NCBI RefSeq assembly: GCF_024707125.1
Contig: NZ_JANQAH010000002.1
Location: forward strand, 1 to 64,000
Direction: 5' to 3'
Source of the DNA: Devosia sp.
GTDB lineage: Bacteria > Pseudomonadota > Alphaproteobacteria > Rhizobiales > Devosiaceae
Length of the DNA stretch: 64,000 nt
Positions 1 to 9,316 of the stretch are shown in pieces. The notes below the pieces were generated by a model. That model was given only the letters and a program-made list of their open reading frames with translations. It was not told the origin of the DNA and searched no databases. Each line of letters begins with the position of its first letter. Position 1 is the stretch's first letter. Position numbers and translations under genes: made by a program.

Positions 1-316
1 ACCACCTGAGCCGGCAATCAGCAGCGGGGAAAATCGTGCACACCGGGTACCGCGGGCAATGACCATGGCCGGCACCCTATCCCTTGCCCGTCCAGCGCCA
101 GGTTAGCACGCCCATCGAAAGGTCGACCTAGGAGCGTGTCAGGCCGATGACGGCCATCTGCCCACGCGCCGGCATCATCAGAATGGACGTGTCGTTGAAA
201 ATGGTGAGCAGGTTGCCCGGCTGCGAGAAGCGCGGGAAGCGCAGCGTCACCAGCACGATAACGGCGAGAATGCCGAGCGCCAGCCAGGGTTCACGGGTTT
301 TCAGAAGCCGGTTCAT
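1..316 (-). CDS. rhaP: RhaP, rhamnose ABC transporter permease (5' part, disrupted, cut by window edge)
   Basis: N-terminus of an inner-membrane permease of the CUT2 sugar ABC family. It starts at an ATG overlapping the repaired stop of rhaT (ATGA). The first ~60 residues include one hydrophobic helix (ALGILAVIVLVTL) and a motif typical of rhamnose permeases (ILMMPARGQMAV). Reading stops at a TAG (128-130) just where the family normally continues into LTRSIDLS. Beyond it, fragments such as VDLSMG, ANLAL and PLLIAG appear in different frames, so several small indels lie between 1 and 130. This looks like a low-accuracy contig end, though real decay is possible. Gene order R-S-T-P matches the rhizobial rha operon. 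Confidence 0.7.
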
Positions 317-1820
317 GCCGCCTTCTCCTTGGCAATACCAGCCGCCGGACGCACCAGCGTCTCGGGCTGCGGATTCTTGTTTTTCGAGGGTCTCGATGAT
401 GTGCCCTTCGCGCATGAGCGACCACACGGTCGCTCATGCCCAAAATTTCCGGCAGTTCGGACGAGACCATGATGACGCTCAGGCCCTGGGAGACGAGCTC
501 GCCCATGAATTCATGCACCGCCGCTTTCGAACCGATGTCGATGCCCTTGGTCGGCTCATCGAGAATGATGACCTTGGGCAGCGTTGCCAGCCACTTGGCG
601 ATGACGACCTTCTGCTGATTGCCGCCCGACAGGGTGGAGACGTTCTGGCTCAGCGACGAAGCGCGGAGATCAAGCCGTTCGGTATAGGTCCGCGCCAGCG
701 CGAACTCTTCCGCCATGCGGATAAAGCCCCTGGCGCTGGTCTTGTCGATGCTCGGCAGCGATACGTTCTTGAAGATCGGCTCGCCGGTGATGACACCCTG
801 CTTGCCGCGCTCTTCCGGCACATAGACGATGCCCGCCTCGACCGCATCCGCTGCAGATTTCGGCGCGATCGTCTGGCCGCCGAGCACCATCGTGCCCGAA
901 GCAATCTGCGTCATGCCGAACACAGCCTGCATGACCTCGGAGCGTCCGGCGCCCACAAGGCCGTAAAAGCCCAGGATCTCGCCCTTGCGGACCTCGAAGG
1001 AAATATCCTCGAATTCGGTCGGGTGGCTCAGCCCCTTCACCTCAAGCACGGTCTCGCCAATCGTGGCGGTGCGTGCGGGGAAGATGTGGTCCACCGAACG
1101 GCCGACCATGAGCTTGACGATCTCGTTCTCCGGGGTCTCCTTGATGAAACCCTTGCCCACCATTTCGCCATCGCGGAACACGGTGAAGCGGTCGCAGATG
1201 CGGTAGATTTCGTCGAACTTGTGCGAGATGAAGAGGATAGCCTTGCCATCCGCCTTGAGGAGTTCGACGAGCACGTAAAGCTCCTCGATTTCCTTCTGGC
1301 TCAACGCGGCGGTCGGCTCGTCCATGATCACGACCTGCGCGTCGACACTCAACGCCCGGGCCACAGCCACGAGGTGCTTCTTGGCGATGCCCAGTTCCTT
1401 GAGCGGTGTGCCGGCATCAATCCCTGCGGCCATGGAATCGAGCGTCTTCTGCGCCTCGTTTTTCATGGTCTTCCAGTCGATCATGCCGAAGCGATTGCGC
1501 GGCGCATGCCCGAGATAGATATTCTCGGCCACCGAAAGCTCGTCGAACAGAACCGTTTCCTGATGGATGGCGGTGATGCCGGCATGGGTCGCCGAAATCG
1601 CCGTCGGCAGGGTCACGACCTGCCCTTTGACACGAATTTCGCCTTCGTCGGGCTGGTAGATGCCGGTCATGGTTTTGACCAGCGTCGACTTGCCCGCGCC
1701 GTTCTCGCCGATCAGCGCCGTCACTTGCCCGGGAAAGAGTTCGAGCGACACATTGTGCAGCGCCCTTACGCCGGGAAAGCTCTTGGATATGCCCGTCAGG
1801 GTCAGGATGGGTTCTGTCAT
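313..1820 (-). CDS. rhaT: RhaT, rhamnose ABC transporter ATP-binding protein (C-terminus frameshifted)
   Basis: CUT2-type fused ATPase energising rhamnose import with RhaS and RhaP. The start at 1820 has AAGGA nine bases upstream; the frame also reads 12 codons further up. Walker A GENGAGKST is at residues 38-46, a DEPTA Walker B follows, and the second half carries LSGGNQQK without a canonical Walker A, as usual in CUT2. The frame is clean to about 436, then two single-base insertions (near 432-436 and 379-383) throw it off. Read across them, the protein continues VMREGHIIETLEK then PETLV...GIAKEKAA and ends at a TGA overlapping the rhaP ATG. The indels probably reflect sequence error near the contig end. 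Confidence 0.85.
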
Positions 1821-1862
1821 TGCGCGTGTGTCCTTGACCGCCGGCAGCGGCATCAATCACCA

Positions 1863-1928
1863 CGTCATTCCCGCGAAAGCGGGAATCTCATTGCCGAAAA
1901 AGAGATTCCCGCTTTCGCGGGAATGACG
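1863..1928. repeat. Palindromic intergenic repeat, family A copy 1
   Basis: Two inverted arms, GTCATTCCCGCGAAAGCGGG and its mirror ending GGGAATGAC, flank a short variable centre. Each arm has its own small CCCGC/GCGGG hairpin. It lies inside the rha operon between rhaS and rhaT, where it could stabilise or attenuate the message. Further copies are at 10107, 34974, 45192 and 58761. Confidence 0.9.
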
Positions 1929-1974
1929 CCGTGGTTTGGGGTGGCCCGGCACCGAAGCGCCGGGCCGAAAAAGA

Positions 1975-2961
1975 TCAGTAGATCTTGGAGAATTCTTCGA
2001 TGTTGCTCTTGTCGAACTGGAACGGGGCAGCCATGGCAGCCGCGTTGTTGTCATCGAGGGTCACTTCGCCGACCTTGCCGATCGAGAAGGTCGCGCCGGG
2101 GGCAGCTTCCTGGCCGTCAACGAGAGCCTTGGCGAGGTAGACGGCCGAGTAGCCGAGGTCGATCGGGTTCCACAGAGCCACAGCCTGCGAAGCACCATTG
2201 TCGATGAACTGCTTGAACTCGGACGGCAGAGCCAGACCGGTGACATTGACCTTGCCGATCAGGTTCTGGTCGGTCACGACCTGGGCCGCAGCAACGACGC
2301 CGACGGTAGTCGGAGCGATGATGGCCTTGAGGTTCGGATAGGCAGCGATCAGACCGCGGGCTTCTTCGGTCGACTTCACCGAGTCGTCGTCACCGTAAAC
2401 GGTGGCGACGAGGTTGATATTCGGGAACTTTTCCGGAATGACAGCCTTGGCGGCTTCGATCCAGGCGTTCTGGTTGGTCGCGGTGGAAGCGGCCGAGAGA
2501 ATGGCAACGTCGCCGCCTTCGGGCAGGTAGTCGGCAGCCAGCTTGATGATGGTTTCGCCGATCAGGCCGATATCAGACGGGTTGAGGTGGATCTGGCGGC
2601 CTTCGGGAGCAACGCCCGAATCCCACGAGATCACCTTGATGCCGCGCTGCTGGGCGCGCTGCAGAACCGGCACGAGAGCATCCGGGTCATTGGCCGAGAT
2701 GGCGATGGCGTCGACCTGCTGAGCGATCAGCGAGTTGACGACTTCGATCTGGGCTTCGGCGGTTGCAGCGGTCGGACCGGTATAGATCAGCTCGATGTCG
2801 CCGATTTCCTTGGCAGCTTCTTCAGCACCCTTGGCAGCGGCGTCGAAGAAGCCGTTGCCGAGCGATTTCACGACCAGCGCGATGCGGGTCTGAGCATAGG
2901 CCGGCACGGCGAGGAGAATGGCGGCAGCAGCCGTCGCGGCCATCAGTTTGAACAGTTTCAT
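1975..2961 (-). CDS. rhaS: RhaS, rhamnose ABC transporter substrate-binding protein
   Basis: Periplasmic sugar-binding protein of the CUT2 (ribose/rhamnose) family, 328 residues. The chosen start has a strong GGGAGGGA site 5-12 bases upstream. It is followed by a signal peptide ending at AVPAYAQ. Typical features include VNSLIAQQVDAIAISANDPDAL, a WDSGV strand and a PTTVGVVAAAQ segment seen in RhaS-like proteins. It lies 36 bases after rhaR and before rhaT, in the same order as the rhizobial rhamnose operon. The rhamnose assignment rests mainly on context with rhaR and rhaDI. Confidence 0.9.
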   Translation of the reverse strand: MKLFKLMAATAAAAILLAVPAYAQTRIALVVKSLGNGFFDAAAKGAEEAAKEIGDIELIYTGPTAATAEAQIEVVNSLIAQQVDAIAISANDPDALVPVLQRAQQRGIKVISWDSGVAPEGRQIHLNPSDIGLIGETIIKLAADYLPEGGDVAILSAASTATNQNAWIEAAKAVIPEKFPNINLVATVYGDDDSVKSTEEARGLIAAYPNLKAIIAPTTVGVVAAAQVVTDQNLIGKVNVTGLALPSEFKQFIDNGASQAVALWNPIDLGYSAVYLAKALVDGQEAAPGATFSIGKVGEVTLDDNNAAAMAAPFQFDKSNIEEFSKIY

Positions 2962-2997
2962 AAGAGTCCCTCCCTGGGATGATCTGTCGTTCATGTC

Positions 2998-3804
2998 TCA
3001 AGCCACCGCACTTTGACGGTCGGCCTGAGCAGTCGTGTCCGCCACGATGAGCCGCACACCTGCTGTTTCCAGCATTTGACGATCTTCGTCGCGGATGCCG
3101 CTATCGGTAATGACAGCGGCAATTCTATCGAGCCCGCAGAGGATGAGACTGCTGCGGCCCATGAATTTGGAGGAGTCGGCGAGGACGATCAGTTCGTCTG
3201 CCTGCCCGATCAGGCCAAGCTCGGACTGCACGACCATCGGGTCGGCCTCCATCAGCCCATGGGCGCCGATACCCTGGCAGCCGATGAACATGCGCTTGGC
3301 ATAAAAGTGGCTCGCCACCACCCCGCCAAAGGGCGAGAGGATGACGTTCTGCTCGCGATAGACCGTGCCACCGGGAATGACGACGGGGTTGCGCGAGTTG
3401 TGGATCAGATACTCCGCGATGGCGAAGCTGTTGGTGAACACGCTGACCCGCTTGGAGGTCAGGAAGTGCACCATCTGATAGGTCGTCGTGCCGCCATTGA
3501 TGATGATCGGCTCGCCATCGCTGCACAAATCTGCAGCAGCGCGCGCAATTGCCCGCTTCTGAGCAATATTGATCGTTTCGTTGACGGAGAAGGGTCGACC
3601 GACGAGACCGCCCTGCGCCGGAGGATTGATCGCCTCGGCGCCGCCACGCACGCGGCGGAGCTTGCCCTGCTCGTCGAGCGAGGCAATGTCCCGGCGGATC
3701 GTGGCTTCGGAAGAGCCTGTCACTTCACACAATTCGGCCACCGTCACCACGGGGTGCGATTGTGCAGCGGATAGAATGACGCGGTGGCGTTCCGTTTCGT
3801 GCAA
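2998..3804 (-). CDS. rhaR: RhaR, DeoR-family regulator of rhamnose catabolism
   Basis: A 268-residue DeoR/GlpR-type transcription factor. An N-terminal winged helix-turn-helix (around residues 20-55, TVAELCEVTGSSEATIRRD) is followed by the sugar-phosphate-sensing domain with INGGTTTYQM and LADSSKF. It is the first gene of the leftward rha transcript and is divergent from rhaDI, so it is well placed to control both. A rhamnulose or rhamnose phosphate intermediate is a likely effector by family analogy; that is inference. Confidence 0.88.
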   Translation of the reverse strand: MHETERHRVILSAAQSHPVVTVAELCEVTGSSEATIRRDIASLDEQGKLRRVRGGAEAINPPAQGGLVGRPFSVNETINIAQKRAIARAAADLCSDGEPIIINGGTTTYQMVHFLTSKRVSVFTNSFAIAEYLIHNSRNPVVIPGGTVYREQNVILSPFGGVVASHFYAKRMFIGCQGIGAHGLMEADPMVVQSELGLIGQADELIVLADSSKFMGRSSLILCGLDRIAAVITDSGIRDEDRQMLETAGVRLIVADTTAQADRQSAVA

Positions 3805-3849
3805 GGCTGATACTCCCTGAACGCAGTGCTTTCACTCTTTCCGCGCAGA

Positions 3850-3920
3850 GTCAATCAGCAATCGACATGTTTCAGTCAGAAGCGCGCACGAATGATGAAT
3901 CCTGATCGTTTCTGATTGAC
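3850..3920. promoter_or_regulatory. Divergent rhaR/rhaD control region with 8-bp inverted repeat
   Basis: The 185-base gap between rhaR and rhaD must hold both promoters. GTCAATCA at 3850-3857 and its exact inverse TGATTGAC at 3913-3920 are 63 bases apart start to start, close to six helical turns. They may be paired RhaR operator halves. The link to RhaR is inference from position only, and no convincing -10 element was found. Confidence 0.35.
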
Positions 3921-3989
3921 AGCGTATATCGTTCTATGGCCATGTCCGGGCCAAATCTCCACTTCGCCTAACCTTCGGGAGGAACTTCC

Positions 3990-6086
3990 ATGTCCACCGC
4001 GCCCAAGCGCCTTGAAAACAAGTGGGACGACGCCAAAGCCGCGTCCATGACCGAGCCGGAGCGCCTGGTCTACCGTTCGAACCTGCTCGGCTCGGACAAG
4101 CGCGTCACCAACTATGGCGGCGGCAATACCTCCTCCAAGATCATGCAGAAGGACCCTCTTACGGGCGAGATGGTCGAAGTCCTCTGGGTCAAGGGTTCGG
4201 GCGGCGACAGCGCTTCGATCAAGCTCGACGGCTTCTCGACGCTCTACATGGACAAGCTGCGCGCCCTGAAGGGCCTCTATCGCGGCGTTGAGTTCGAAGA
4301 CGAGATGGTGGGCTACCTGCCCCACGCGACGTTCAACCTGAACCCGCGCGCCGCTTCGATCGACACCCCACTCCATGCCTATGTGAACCACAACTTTGTG
4401 GACCACATGCACCCGGACGCGATCATCGCCATCGCGGCCTCGAAGAATTCCAAGGAACTGACCAAGCAGATCTTTGGCGACACCATCGGCTGGCTTCCGT
4501 GGAAGAAGCCGGGTTTTGAACTCGGCCTGTGGCTTGGCAAGTACTGCGAAGAAAACCCGAACTCCAAGGGTCTCATCCTCGAGTCGCACGGCCTCTTCAC
4601 CTGGGGCGACACCCCCAAGGAATGCTACGAAACCACCATCGGCATCATCAATCAGGCCATCGAATGGTTTGAAAAGGAAACCGCTGGCAAGACCATCTTC
4701 GGTGGCGCCGCTACCCAGTCGCTCGATGCCGACGCCCGTCGAGCCGTCGCTGCCAAGCTGATGCCAAAAATCCGCGGCTTCATCTCCGAAGACAGCCACA
4801 AGCTCGGCCATTTCGACGACAGCGACGCCGTCCTCGAATTCGTCAATTCCAAGAACCTTCGCCCACTGGCGGCTCTCGGCACGTCCTGCCCCGACCACTT
4901 CCTGCGCACCAAGATCCGTCCGCTGGTCATCGACTTCAACCCGGCCAACCCGGACGTTGATGCCGTGATCGCTGGCCTTGATGCCCAGATCGCCGCCTAT
5001 CGCGTCGACTACCAGGCCTATTACGATCGCTGCAAGCACGACAATTCGCCGGCCGTGCGCGATCCGAACGCCGTCGTTTACCTGATCCCCGGCGTCGGCA
5101 TGCTGACCTTCGCCAAGGACAAGGCCACTGCCCGTATTTCTGGCGAGTTCTATGTCAACGCCATCAACGTGATGCGCGGCGCCTCGACCGTCAGCGAATA
5201 CCAGGGCCTCCCCGAGCAGGAAGCCTTCGACATCGAATATTGGTTGCTTGAAGAAGCCAAGCTTGCTCGTATGCCCAAGCCGAAGTCGCTCGCTGGCAAG
5301 ATCGCCCTCGTCACCGGCGGCGCCGGCGGCATCGGCAAGGCCACTGCCGCTCGTCTGCTGCGTGAAGGCGCTTGCGTCGTCATCGCCGATATAGACCAGA
5401 CCGCGCTCGACAACGCGACCGCCGAACTGTCCGGCGTGTTCGGTGCCGACTTCGTCCGTCCGGTGAATATCAACGTCACCAAGGAAGAACAGGTCCTCGC
5501 CGGCTTCGCCCATGCCGTGGTCGAATTCGGCGGCCTCGACATCCTCGTTTCGAATGCCGGTCTCGCCTCCTCGGCTCCGATCGAAGAGACCTCGCTCGAA
5601 CTCTGGAACAAGAACATGGACATCCTGTCCACGGGCTATTTCCTCGTCTCGCGCGAAGCCTTCCGTCTTTTCCGCCAGCAGAAGATCGGTGGCAACGTCG
5701 TGTTCGTTGCGTCCAAGAACGGCCTCGCCGCTTCGCCCAACGCTGCAGCCTATTGCACCGCCAAGGCAGCCGAGATTCACCTGGCGCGCTGCCTCGCCCT
5801 CGAAGGCGCGGAAGCACAGATCCGCGTCAACGTCGTCAATCCTGACGCCGTGCTGCGTGGTTCGAAGATCTGGGCCGGCGAATGGCTTGAGCAGCGCGCA
5901 TCGACCTACAAGACCGACAAGGACGGCCTTGAAGAGATGTATCGCCAGCGCTCGATGCTGAAGCGCTCGGTGTTCCCGGAAGACATCGCCGAAGCCATCT
6001 ACTTCTTCGCTTCGGAAGCCTCGGCCAAGTCCACCGGCAACATCATCAACGTCGACGCCGGCAACGCCCAGTCGTTCCCGCGCTAA
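3990..6086 (+). CDS. rhaD: RhaD, bifunctional rhamnulose-1-phosphate aldolase / short-chain dehydrogenase
   Basis: A 698-residue fusion enzyme. Residues ~1-420 form a class II aldolase domain with metal-binding histidines in NHNFVDHMHPDA and LESHGLF. Residues ~435-698 form an SDR with the nucleotide motif TGGAGGIGK and the YCTAK (YxxxK) catalytic pair. Expected role: cleave rhamnulose-1-phosphate to dihydroxyacetone phosphate and L-lactaldehyde, with the SDR half oxidising the lactaldehyde. GGGAGGAA lies just upstream of the ATG. First gene of the rightward rhaDI unit. The fusion is common in rhizobia and Bacteroides-like rha loci. Confidence 0.93.
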   Translation: MSTAPKRLENKWDDAKAASMTEPERLVYRSNLLGSDKRVTNYGGGNTSSKIMQKDPLTGEMVEVLWVKGSGGDSASIKLDGFSTLYMDKLRALKGLYRGVEFEDEMVGYLPHATFNLNPRAASIDTPLHAYVNHNFVDHMHPDAIIAIAASKNSKELTKQIFGDTIGWLPWKKPGFELGLWLGKYCEENPNSKGLILESHGLFTWGDTPKECYETTIGIINQAIEWFEKETAGKTIFGGAATQSLDADARRAVAAKLMPKIRGFISEDSHKLGHFDDSDAVLEFVNSKNLRPLAALGTSCPDHFLRTKIRPLVIDFNPANPDVDAVIAGLDAQIAAYRVDYQAYYDRCKHDNSPAVRDPNAVVYLIPGVGMLTFAKDKATARISGEFYVNAINVMRGASTVSEYQGLPEQEAFDIEYWLLEEAKLARMPKPKSLAGKIALVTGGAGGIGKATAARLLREGACVVIADIDQTALDNATAELSGVFGADFVRPVNINVTKEEQVLAGFAHAVVEFGGLDILVSNAGLASSAPIEETSLELWNKNMDILSTGYFLVSREAFRLFRQQKIGGNVVFVASKNGLAASPNAAAYCTAKAAEIHLARCLALEGAEAQIRVNVVNPDAVLRGSKIWAGEWLEQRASTYKTDKDGLEEMYRQRSMLKRSVFPEDIAEAIYFFASEASAKSTGNIINVDAGNAQSFPR

Positions 6087-6115
6087 TTTGGCATTGTCCT
6101 AGCCCACCCACTGAA

Positions 6116-6187
6116 TGTCACCCCGGCCTTGAGCCGGGGCCCATCCTGAGATCTCAAGATGGATCCCGGCTCAAGGCCGGGATGACA
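6116..6187. repeat. Palindromic intergenic repeat, family B copy 1
   Basis: A near-perfect 72-base palindrome bounded by TGTCA and TGACA, with GC-rich arms (CCCCGGCCTTGAGCCGGGG and mirror) around a central GAGATCTC. It sits between rhaD and rhaI in one operon. The second copy is at 22540. Confidence 0.9.
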
Positions 6188-6217
6188 ACCGGTGGGTGCG
6201 GGAGGAGGAGCAAGAAA

Positions 6218-7507
6218 ATGACCGAACACATCATCGACGCATCCATCGTCGAAGCCGACAACACCAAGCGCGAAGCCGATCTTCGTCGCGATTACGAAAC
6301 CCTGGGCGAACGCCTCGACCGTCGCGGCATTGCCATCGACGCCGTCAAGGCCAAGGTCGCAAAATTCTCCGTGGCCGTCCCCTCCTGGGGCGTCGGCACC
6401 GGCGGCACGCGCTTTGCCAAGTTCCCGGGCGCCGGCGAACCGCGCGACATTTTCGACAAGATCGAAGATTGCGCCGTCATCGCCCAACTCACCCAGGCGA
6501 CCAAGACCATTTCCCTGCATATTCCGTGGGACAAGGCCGATCCGAACCGTCTGAAGCAGGCTGCCAGCCGCTTCAACCTCGGCTTCGACGCCATGAACTC
6601 GAACACGTTCTCGGACGCCAAGGGTCAGCTCCAGAGCTACAAGTTCGGCTCGCTCTCGTCCTACGACAAGGGCACCCGCAACCAGGCCATCGAGCACAAT
6701 CTCGAATGCATCGAGATCGGCAAGACCATCGGCTCCAAGGCCCTGACCATCTGGATCGGCGACGGTTCCAACTTCCCCGGTCAGGTCAATTTCGCCGACC
6801 AGTTCGCGAACTACCTCGACTCTGCCAAGGCGATCTATGCCGCCCTGCCGGACGATTGGAACGTTTATACCGAACACAAGATGTACGAGCCGGCCTTCTA
6901 TTCGACGGTCGTGCAGGATTGGGGCACCAATTACATCATCGCCAAGGAACTGGGCGACAAGGCCCTCTGCCTCGTCGATCTCGGCCACCATGCGCCGAAC
7001 GTGAATATTGAAATGATCGTCTCCCGCCTTGCCCAGTTCGGCAAGCTCGGCGGCTTCCACTTCAACGATTCCAAGTATGGCGACGACGATCTCGACGCCG
7101 GTTCGGTCGACCCGTACCGCCTGTTCCTGGTGTTCAACGAACTCGTCGACATCGAAAACCGCGACGCTAGCTTCCACCCGGCCCACATGCTCGACCAGAG
7201 CCACAACGTCACCGACCCGATCGAGTCGCTGATGCTGTCGGCCTCGGACGTGCAGCGTTCCTACGCCCAGGCGCTCCTCGTCGACCGCGCGACCCTCAAG
7301 GCCGCGCAAAACGACAATGATGCACTGACGGCTACCCAGCAGCTTCGCCACGCGTTCCGCACCGATGTCGAGCCGATCCTGGCCCTCGCCCGCCTCGAAG
7401 CCGGCGGCGCTATCGACCCGCTCAGCGCCTACCGCGCCTCCGGCTACCGCGCCAAGGTCGCCGCAGTCCGTCCCGCCGTCGAAGGCGGCTCGGGCGGCAT
7501 CGTCTAA
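6218..7507 (+). CDS. rhaI: RhaI, L-rhamnose isomerase (rhizobial type)
   Basis: A 429-residue TIM-barrel sugar isomerase converting L-rhamnose to L-rhamnulose. The internal ATG at 6218 is chosen because GGGAGGAGGAG ends 8 bases before it; the longer frame would start inside the upstream repeat. Metal and substrate residues are visible in YTEHKMYEPAF, LVDLGHHAPN and GGFHFNDSKYGDDDLD. It is co-directional with rhaD, separated by repeat B1, and followed by a strong terminator. The kinase rhaK and mutarotase rhaU, usually at the far end of the rhaRSTPQUK unit, are not in this window. Confidence 0.92.
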   Translation: MTEHIIDASIVEADNTKREADLRRDYETLGERLDRRGIAIDAVKAKVAKFSVAVPSWGVGTGGTRFAKFPGAGEPRDIFDKIEDCAVIAQLTQATKTISLHIPWDKADPNRLKQAASRFNLGFDAMNSNTFSDAKGQLQSYKFGSLSSYDKGTRNQAIEHNLECIEIGKTIGSKALTIWIGDGSNFPGQVNFADQFANYLDSAKAIYAALPDDWNVYTEHKMYEPAFYSTVVQDWGTNYIIAKELGDKALCLVDLGHHAPNVNIEMIVSRLAQFGKLGGFHFNDSKYGDDDLDAGSVDPYRLFLVFNELVDIENRDASFHPAHMLDQSHNVTDPIESLMLSASDVQRSYAQALLVDRATLKAAQNDNDALTATQQLRHAFRTDVEPILALARLEAGGAIDPLSAYRASGYRAKVAAVRPAVEGGSGGIV

Positions 7508-7538
7508 TTCCAACGCTCCTCCCAAGTTGCGACGGAAG

Positions 7539-7572
7539 AAAAGGCCCGGTGAGCGATCACCGGGCCTTTTTG
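7539..7572 (+). terminator. Rho-independent terminator of rhaDI
   Basis: A perfect stem AAAGGCCCGGTGA / TCACCGGGCCTTT with a GCGA loop is followed by a T tract, 30 bases after the rhaI stop. Confidence 0.93.
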
Positions 7573-7616
7573 TTCCTACAGGACGTCACCCTCGGGCTTG
7601 ACCCGAGGGCTCTGCA

Positions 7617-7757
7617 CTTGCCGCCCCCCTCACCCGTCTCGGGCTTCGCCCGATCCACCCTCTCCCCGAGAGGGAGAGGAACAAGAGGAAGCCCCGGCGT
7701 ATTCTTCTCCCCCTCGGGGAGAAGGTGGCGCGAAGCGCCGGATGAGGGGGATGCTTC
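7617..7757. repeat. Family D intergenic repeat, variant copy
   Basis: Contains CTCTCCCCGAGAGGGAGAGG and TTCTCCCCCTCGGGGAGAA palindromes joined by a spacer. Same two-arm plan as the other D elements but divergent in sequence. It fills most of the gap between rhaI and the DUF5680 gene. Confidence 0.7.
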
Positions 7758-7791
7758 AGCGGCACGGCGCAGCAGAAGGCGCAATAGCCCC

Positions 7792-8253
7792 CTAAGGCTT
7801 CACCAGCCCACCAAAATAATCGAGCGCATAAGCCTCTACCCCACCCACCAAAATCACTTCCCTCCCCCGAAACTGCGCCGCGCTGCCCTCGCTCCTGTCT
7901 CGATAATGTCCATGCGCCCCCGTCCAATCAAAACCACCCAGAAACCGCCCTTCGCCATACATGGCCGAAAGTGCGCCCTTGATCGTCTCCCCCGCCTTGG
8001 CCCCGTCAATCAGGTCCGGCCGCAGCACATAGCCGTAGTAGTTCATGGCCCAGACCGGCTCCGCGCCGCGCAGCAGCACTTCCTGCCCCAGAAAATCCGT
8101 GCCGCCAAAATAGCTGTCGAGATAGCGCCACTCGCCCTCGGACCAACCGAGATCATGCGATCCCGGCCGCGAGGCAGTCGCCTTCACGCCGCCGCCCACA
8201 TAGGTCGCGGCCTTGGCCCTAACGATCACGGCATTGAGTTCGTCTGCAGTCAT
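7792..8253 (-). CDS. DUF5680 domain protein
   Basis: A 153-residue soluble protein with ATYVGGG, YLDSYFGGTDFLGQE and WAMNYYGYVL, the pattern of the small DUF5680 family of unknown function. AGGGGAAC lies just before the ATG. It follows the LysR gene in the same direction with a 53-base gap. No catalytic motif recognised; the family name is moderately sure and the function unknown. Confidence 0.75.
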   Translation of the reverse strand: MTADELNAVIVRAKAATYVGGGVKATASRPGSHDLGWSEGEWRYLDSYFGGTDFLGQEVLLRGAEPVWAMNYYGYVLRPDLIDGAKAGETIKGALSAMYGEGRFLGGFDWTGAHGHYRDRSEGSAAQFRGREVILVGGVEAYALDYFGGLVKP

Positions 8254-8306
8254 TCTGTTCCCCTGACTTCTTGGGGAACACTCGCGGTGTCCCGCGCCAA
8301 AACCTG

Positions 8307-9203
8307 TCAGGATTCCGCGCGCATAAAGGCCGTCGCCTCCAGCATCCAGTCGCGAAACATCTTGATCTTGGGCGCATTGCGCCGGCTTTCGGGATAGACG
8401 AGGTAATAGGCCCGCCCAGCCGGCGCCAGCAGCGGAAAGGGCTGGATCAACCGACCCGAGGCAATCTCGTCGCGAAACAGCGCCGGCGTCAGCATGGTCA
8501 CCCCGCGGCCCGCCATGGCGGCCGTACCAAGCAGGCTCTGCCAATTGAGCATGCTCATCGGCCGCCCCTCGGCCGAAAAGCCGGGAACCCCCGCAACCTC
8601 GAACCAGAGCGCCCACCATTCGTCCTGCGGATCGAGCATGGGCAGCTTTAAGAGGTCCGCCGGCTCCTTCACGCCGCCGATGCTCTCAGCCAAAGCCGGA
8701 CTAAGCAGTGGCGTGAAATCCGCCTTGACCAGCATGTGCGAGACCAGCCCCTTTTCCGGCGGCGCTGCCAGCGTGCGGATGCCGATATCGCATTCATCAT
8801 TGAGCAGGTCGACCATGTCGCTGGTGCTATCGACCCGCACCGCGATCTCTGGATGATCGATCTGGAACAGCCCCAGATTCTGCGCCAGCCATTGGCTCGC
8901 AAAGGTCGGCACAGTGGTGATCGAGAGCAATCTGTCGACCTCGCCCCGCGTATCGGCAAAAGCCTCGCGCATGATTTCAAAGGCCTGCTGCACCTGCGGC
9001 GCCAGGCTCGCCCCCACTTCGCTCAACGCAATCTGCCGCGGTTTCCTGAGAAACAGCGGCGCCCCCACGCGCTCCTCCAAGAGCTTGATCTGATAGCTCA
9101 CCGCCGCCTGCGTCATGCCCAGCTCCTCGCCTGCGCGCGTAAAGCTGAGATGCCGCGTCACGGCCTCGAAAACCCGGATGGCACTGAGCGGCGGCAGCGA
9201 CAT
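8307..9203 (-). CDS. LysR-family transcriptional regulator (GcvA-like)
   Basis: A 298-residue LTTR. The N-terminal helix-turn-helix (residues ~5-60) contains LSFTRAGEELGMTQAAVSYQI; the rest is a substrate-binding domain with a GcvA-like run near WFEVAGVPG and GRGVTMLTPALF. The ATG at 9203 is preferred over the frame's first start, nine codons upstream, because AAGGGGTG precedes it. It is divergent from the small gene at 9317, the usual LysR geometry. Target genes are unknown. Confidence 0.88.
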   Translation of the reverse strand: MSLPPLSAIRVFEAVTRHLSFTRAGEELGMTQAAVSYQIKLLEERVGAPLFLRKPRQIALSEVGASLAPQVQQAFEIMREAFADTRGEVDRLLSITTVPTFASQWLAQNLGLFQIDHPEIAVRVDSTSDMVDLLNDECDIGIRTLAAPPEKGLVSHMLVKADFTPLLSPALAESIGGVKEPADLLKLPMLDPQDEWWALWFEVAGVPGFSAEGRPMSMLNWQSLLGTAAMAGRGVTMLTPALFRDEIASGRLIQPFPLLAPAGRAYYLVYPESRRNAPKIKMFRDWMLEATAFMRAES

Positions 9204-9316
9204 GGATAAACACCCCTTATGCGTCGGCATCGAGCTTTAGTTGGATACTGGCAGCAATCAGGTGCATTTTTCAGCTCATGTCAATCCAATGAGGACGCCG
9301 GCCATAAGGCCAGCGA

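Noticed and set aside
147..2207. 686-aa open frame antisense to rhaT/rhaS
   Set aside because: No recognisable domain; a GC-rich shadow of well-supported genes on the other strand. The same applies to long antisense frames over rhaD, rhaI, copA, the CUT2 ATPase and glyS.
3916..3921. TTGACA as a -35 for rhaD
   Set aside because: No acceptable -10 at 16-18 bases; TATATC and TTCTAT are at the wrong distance.
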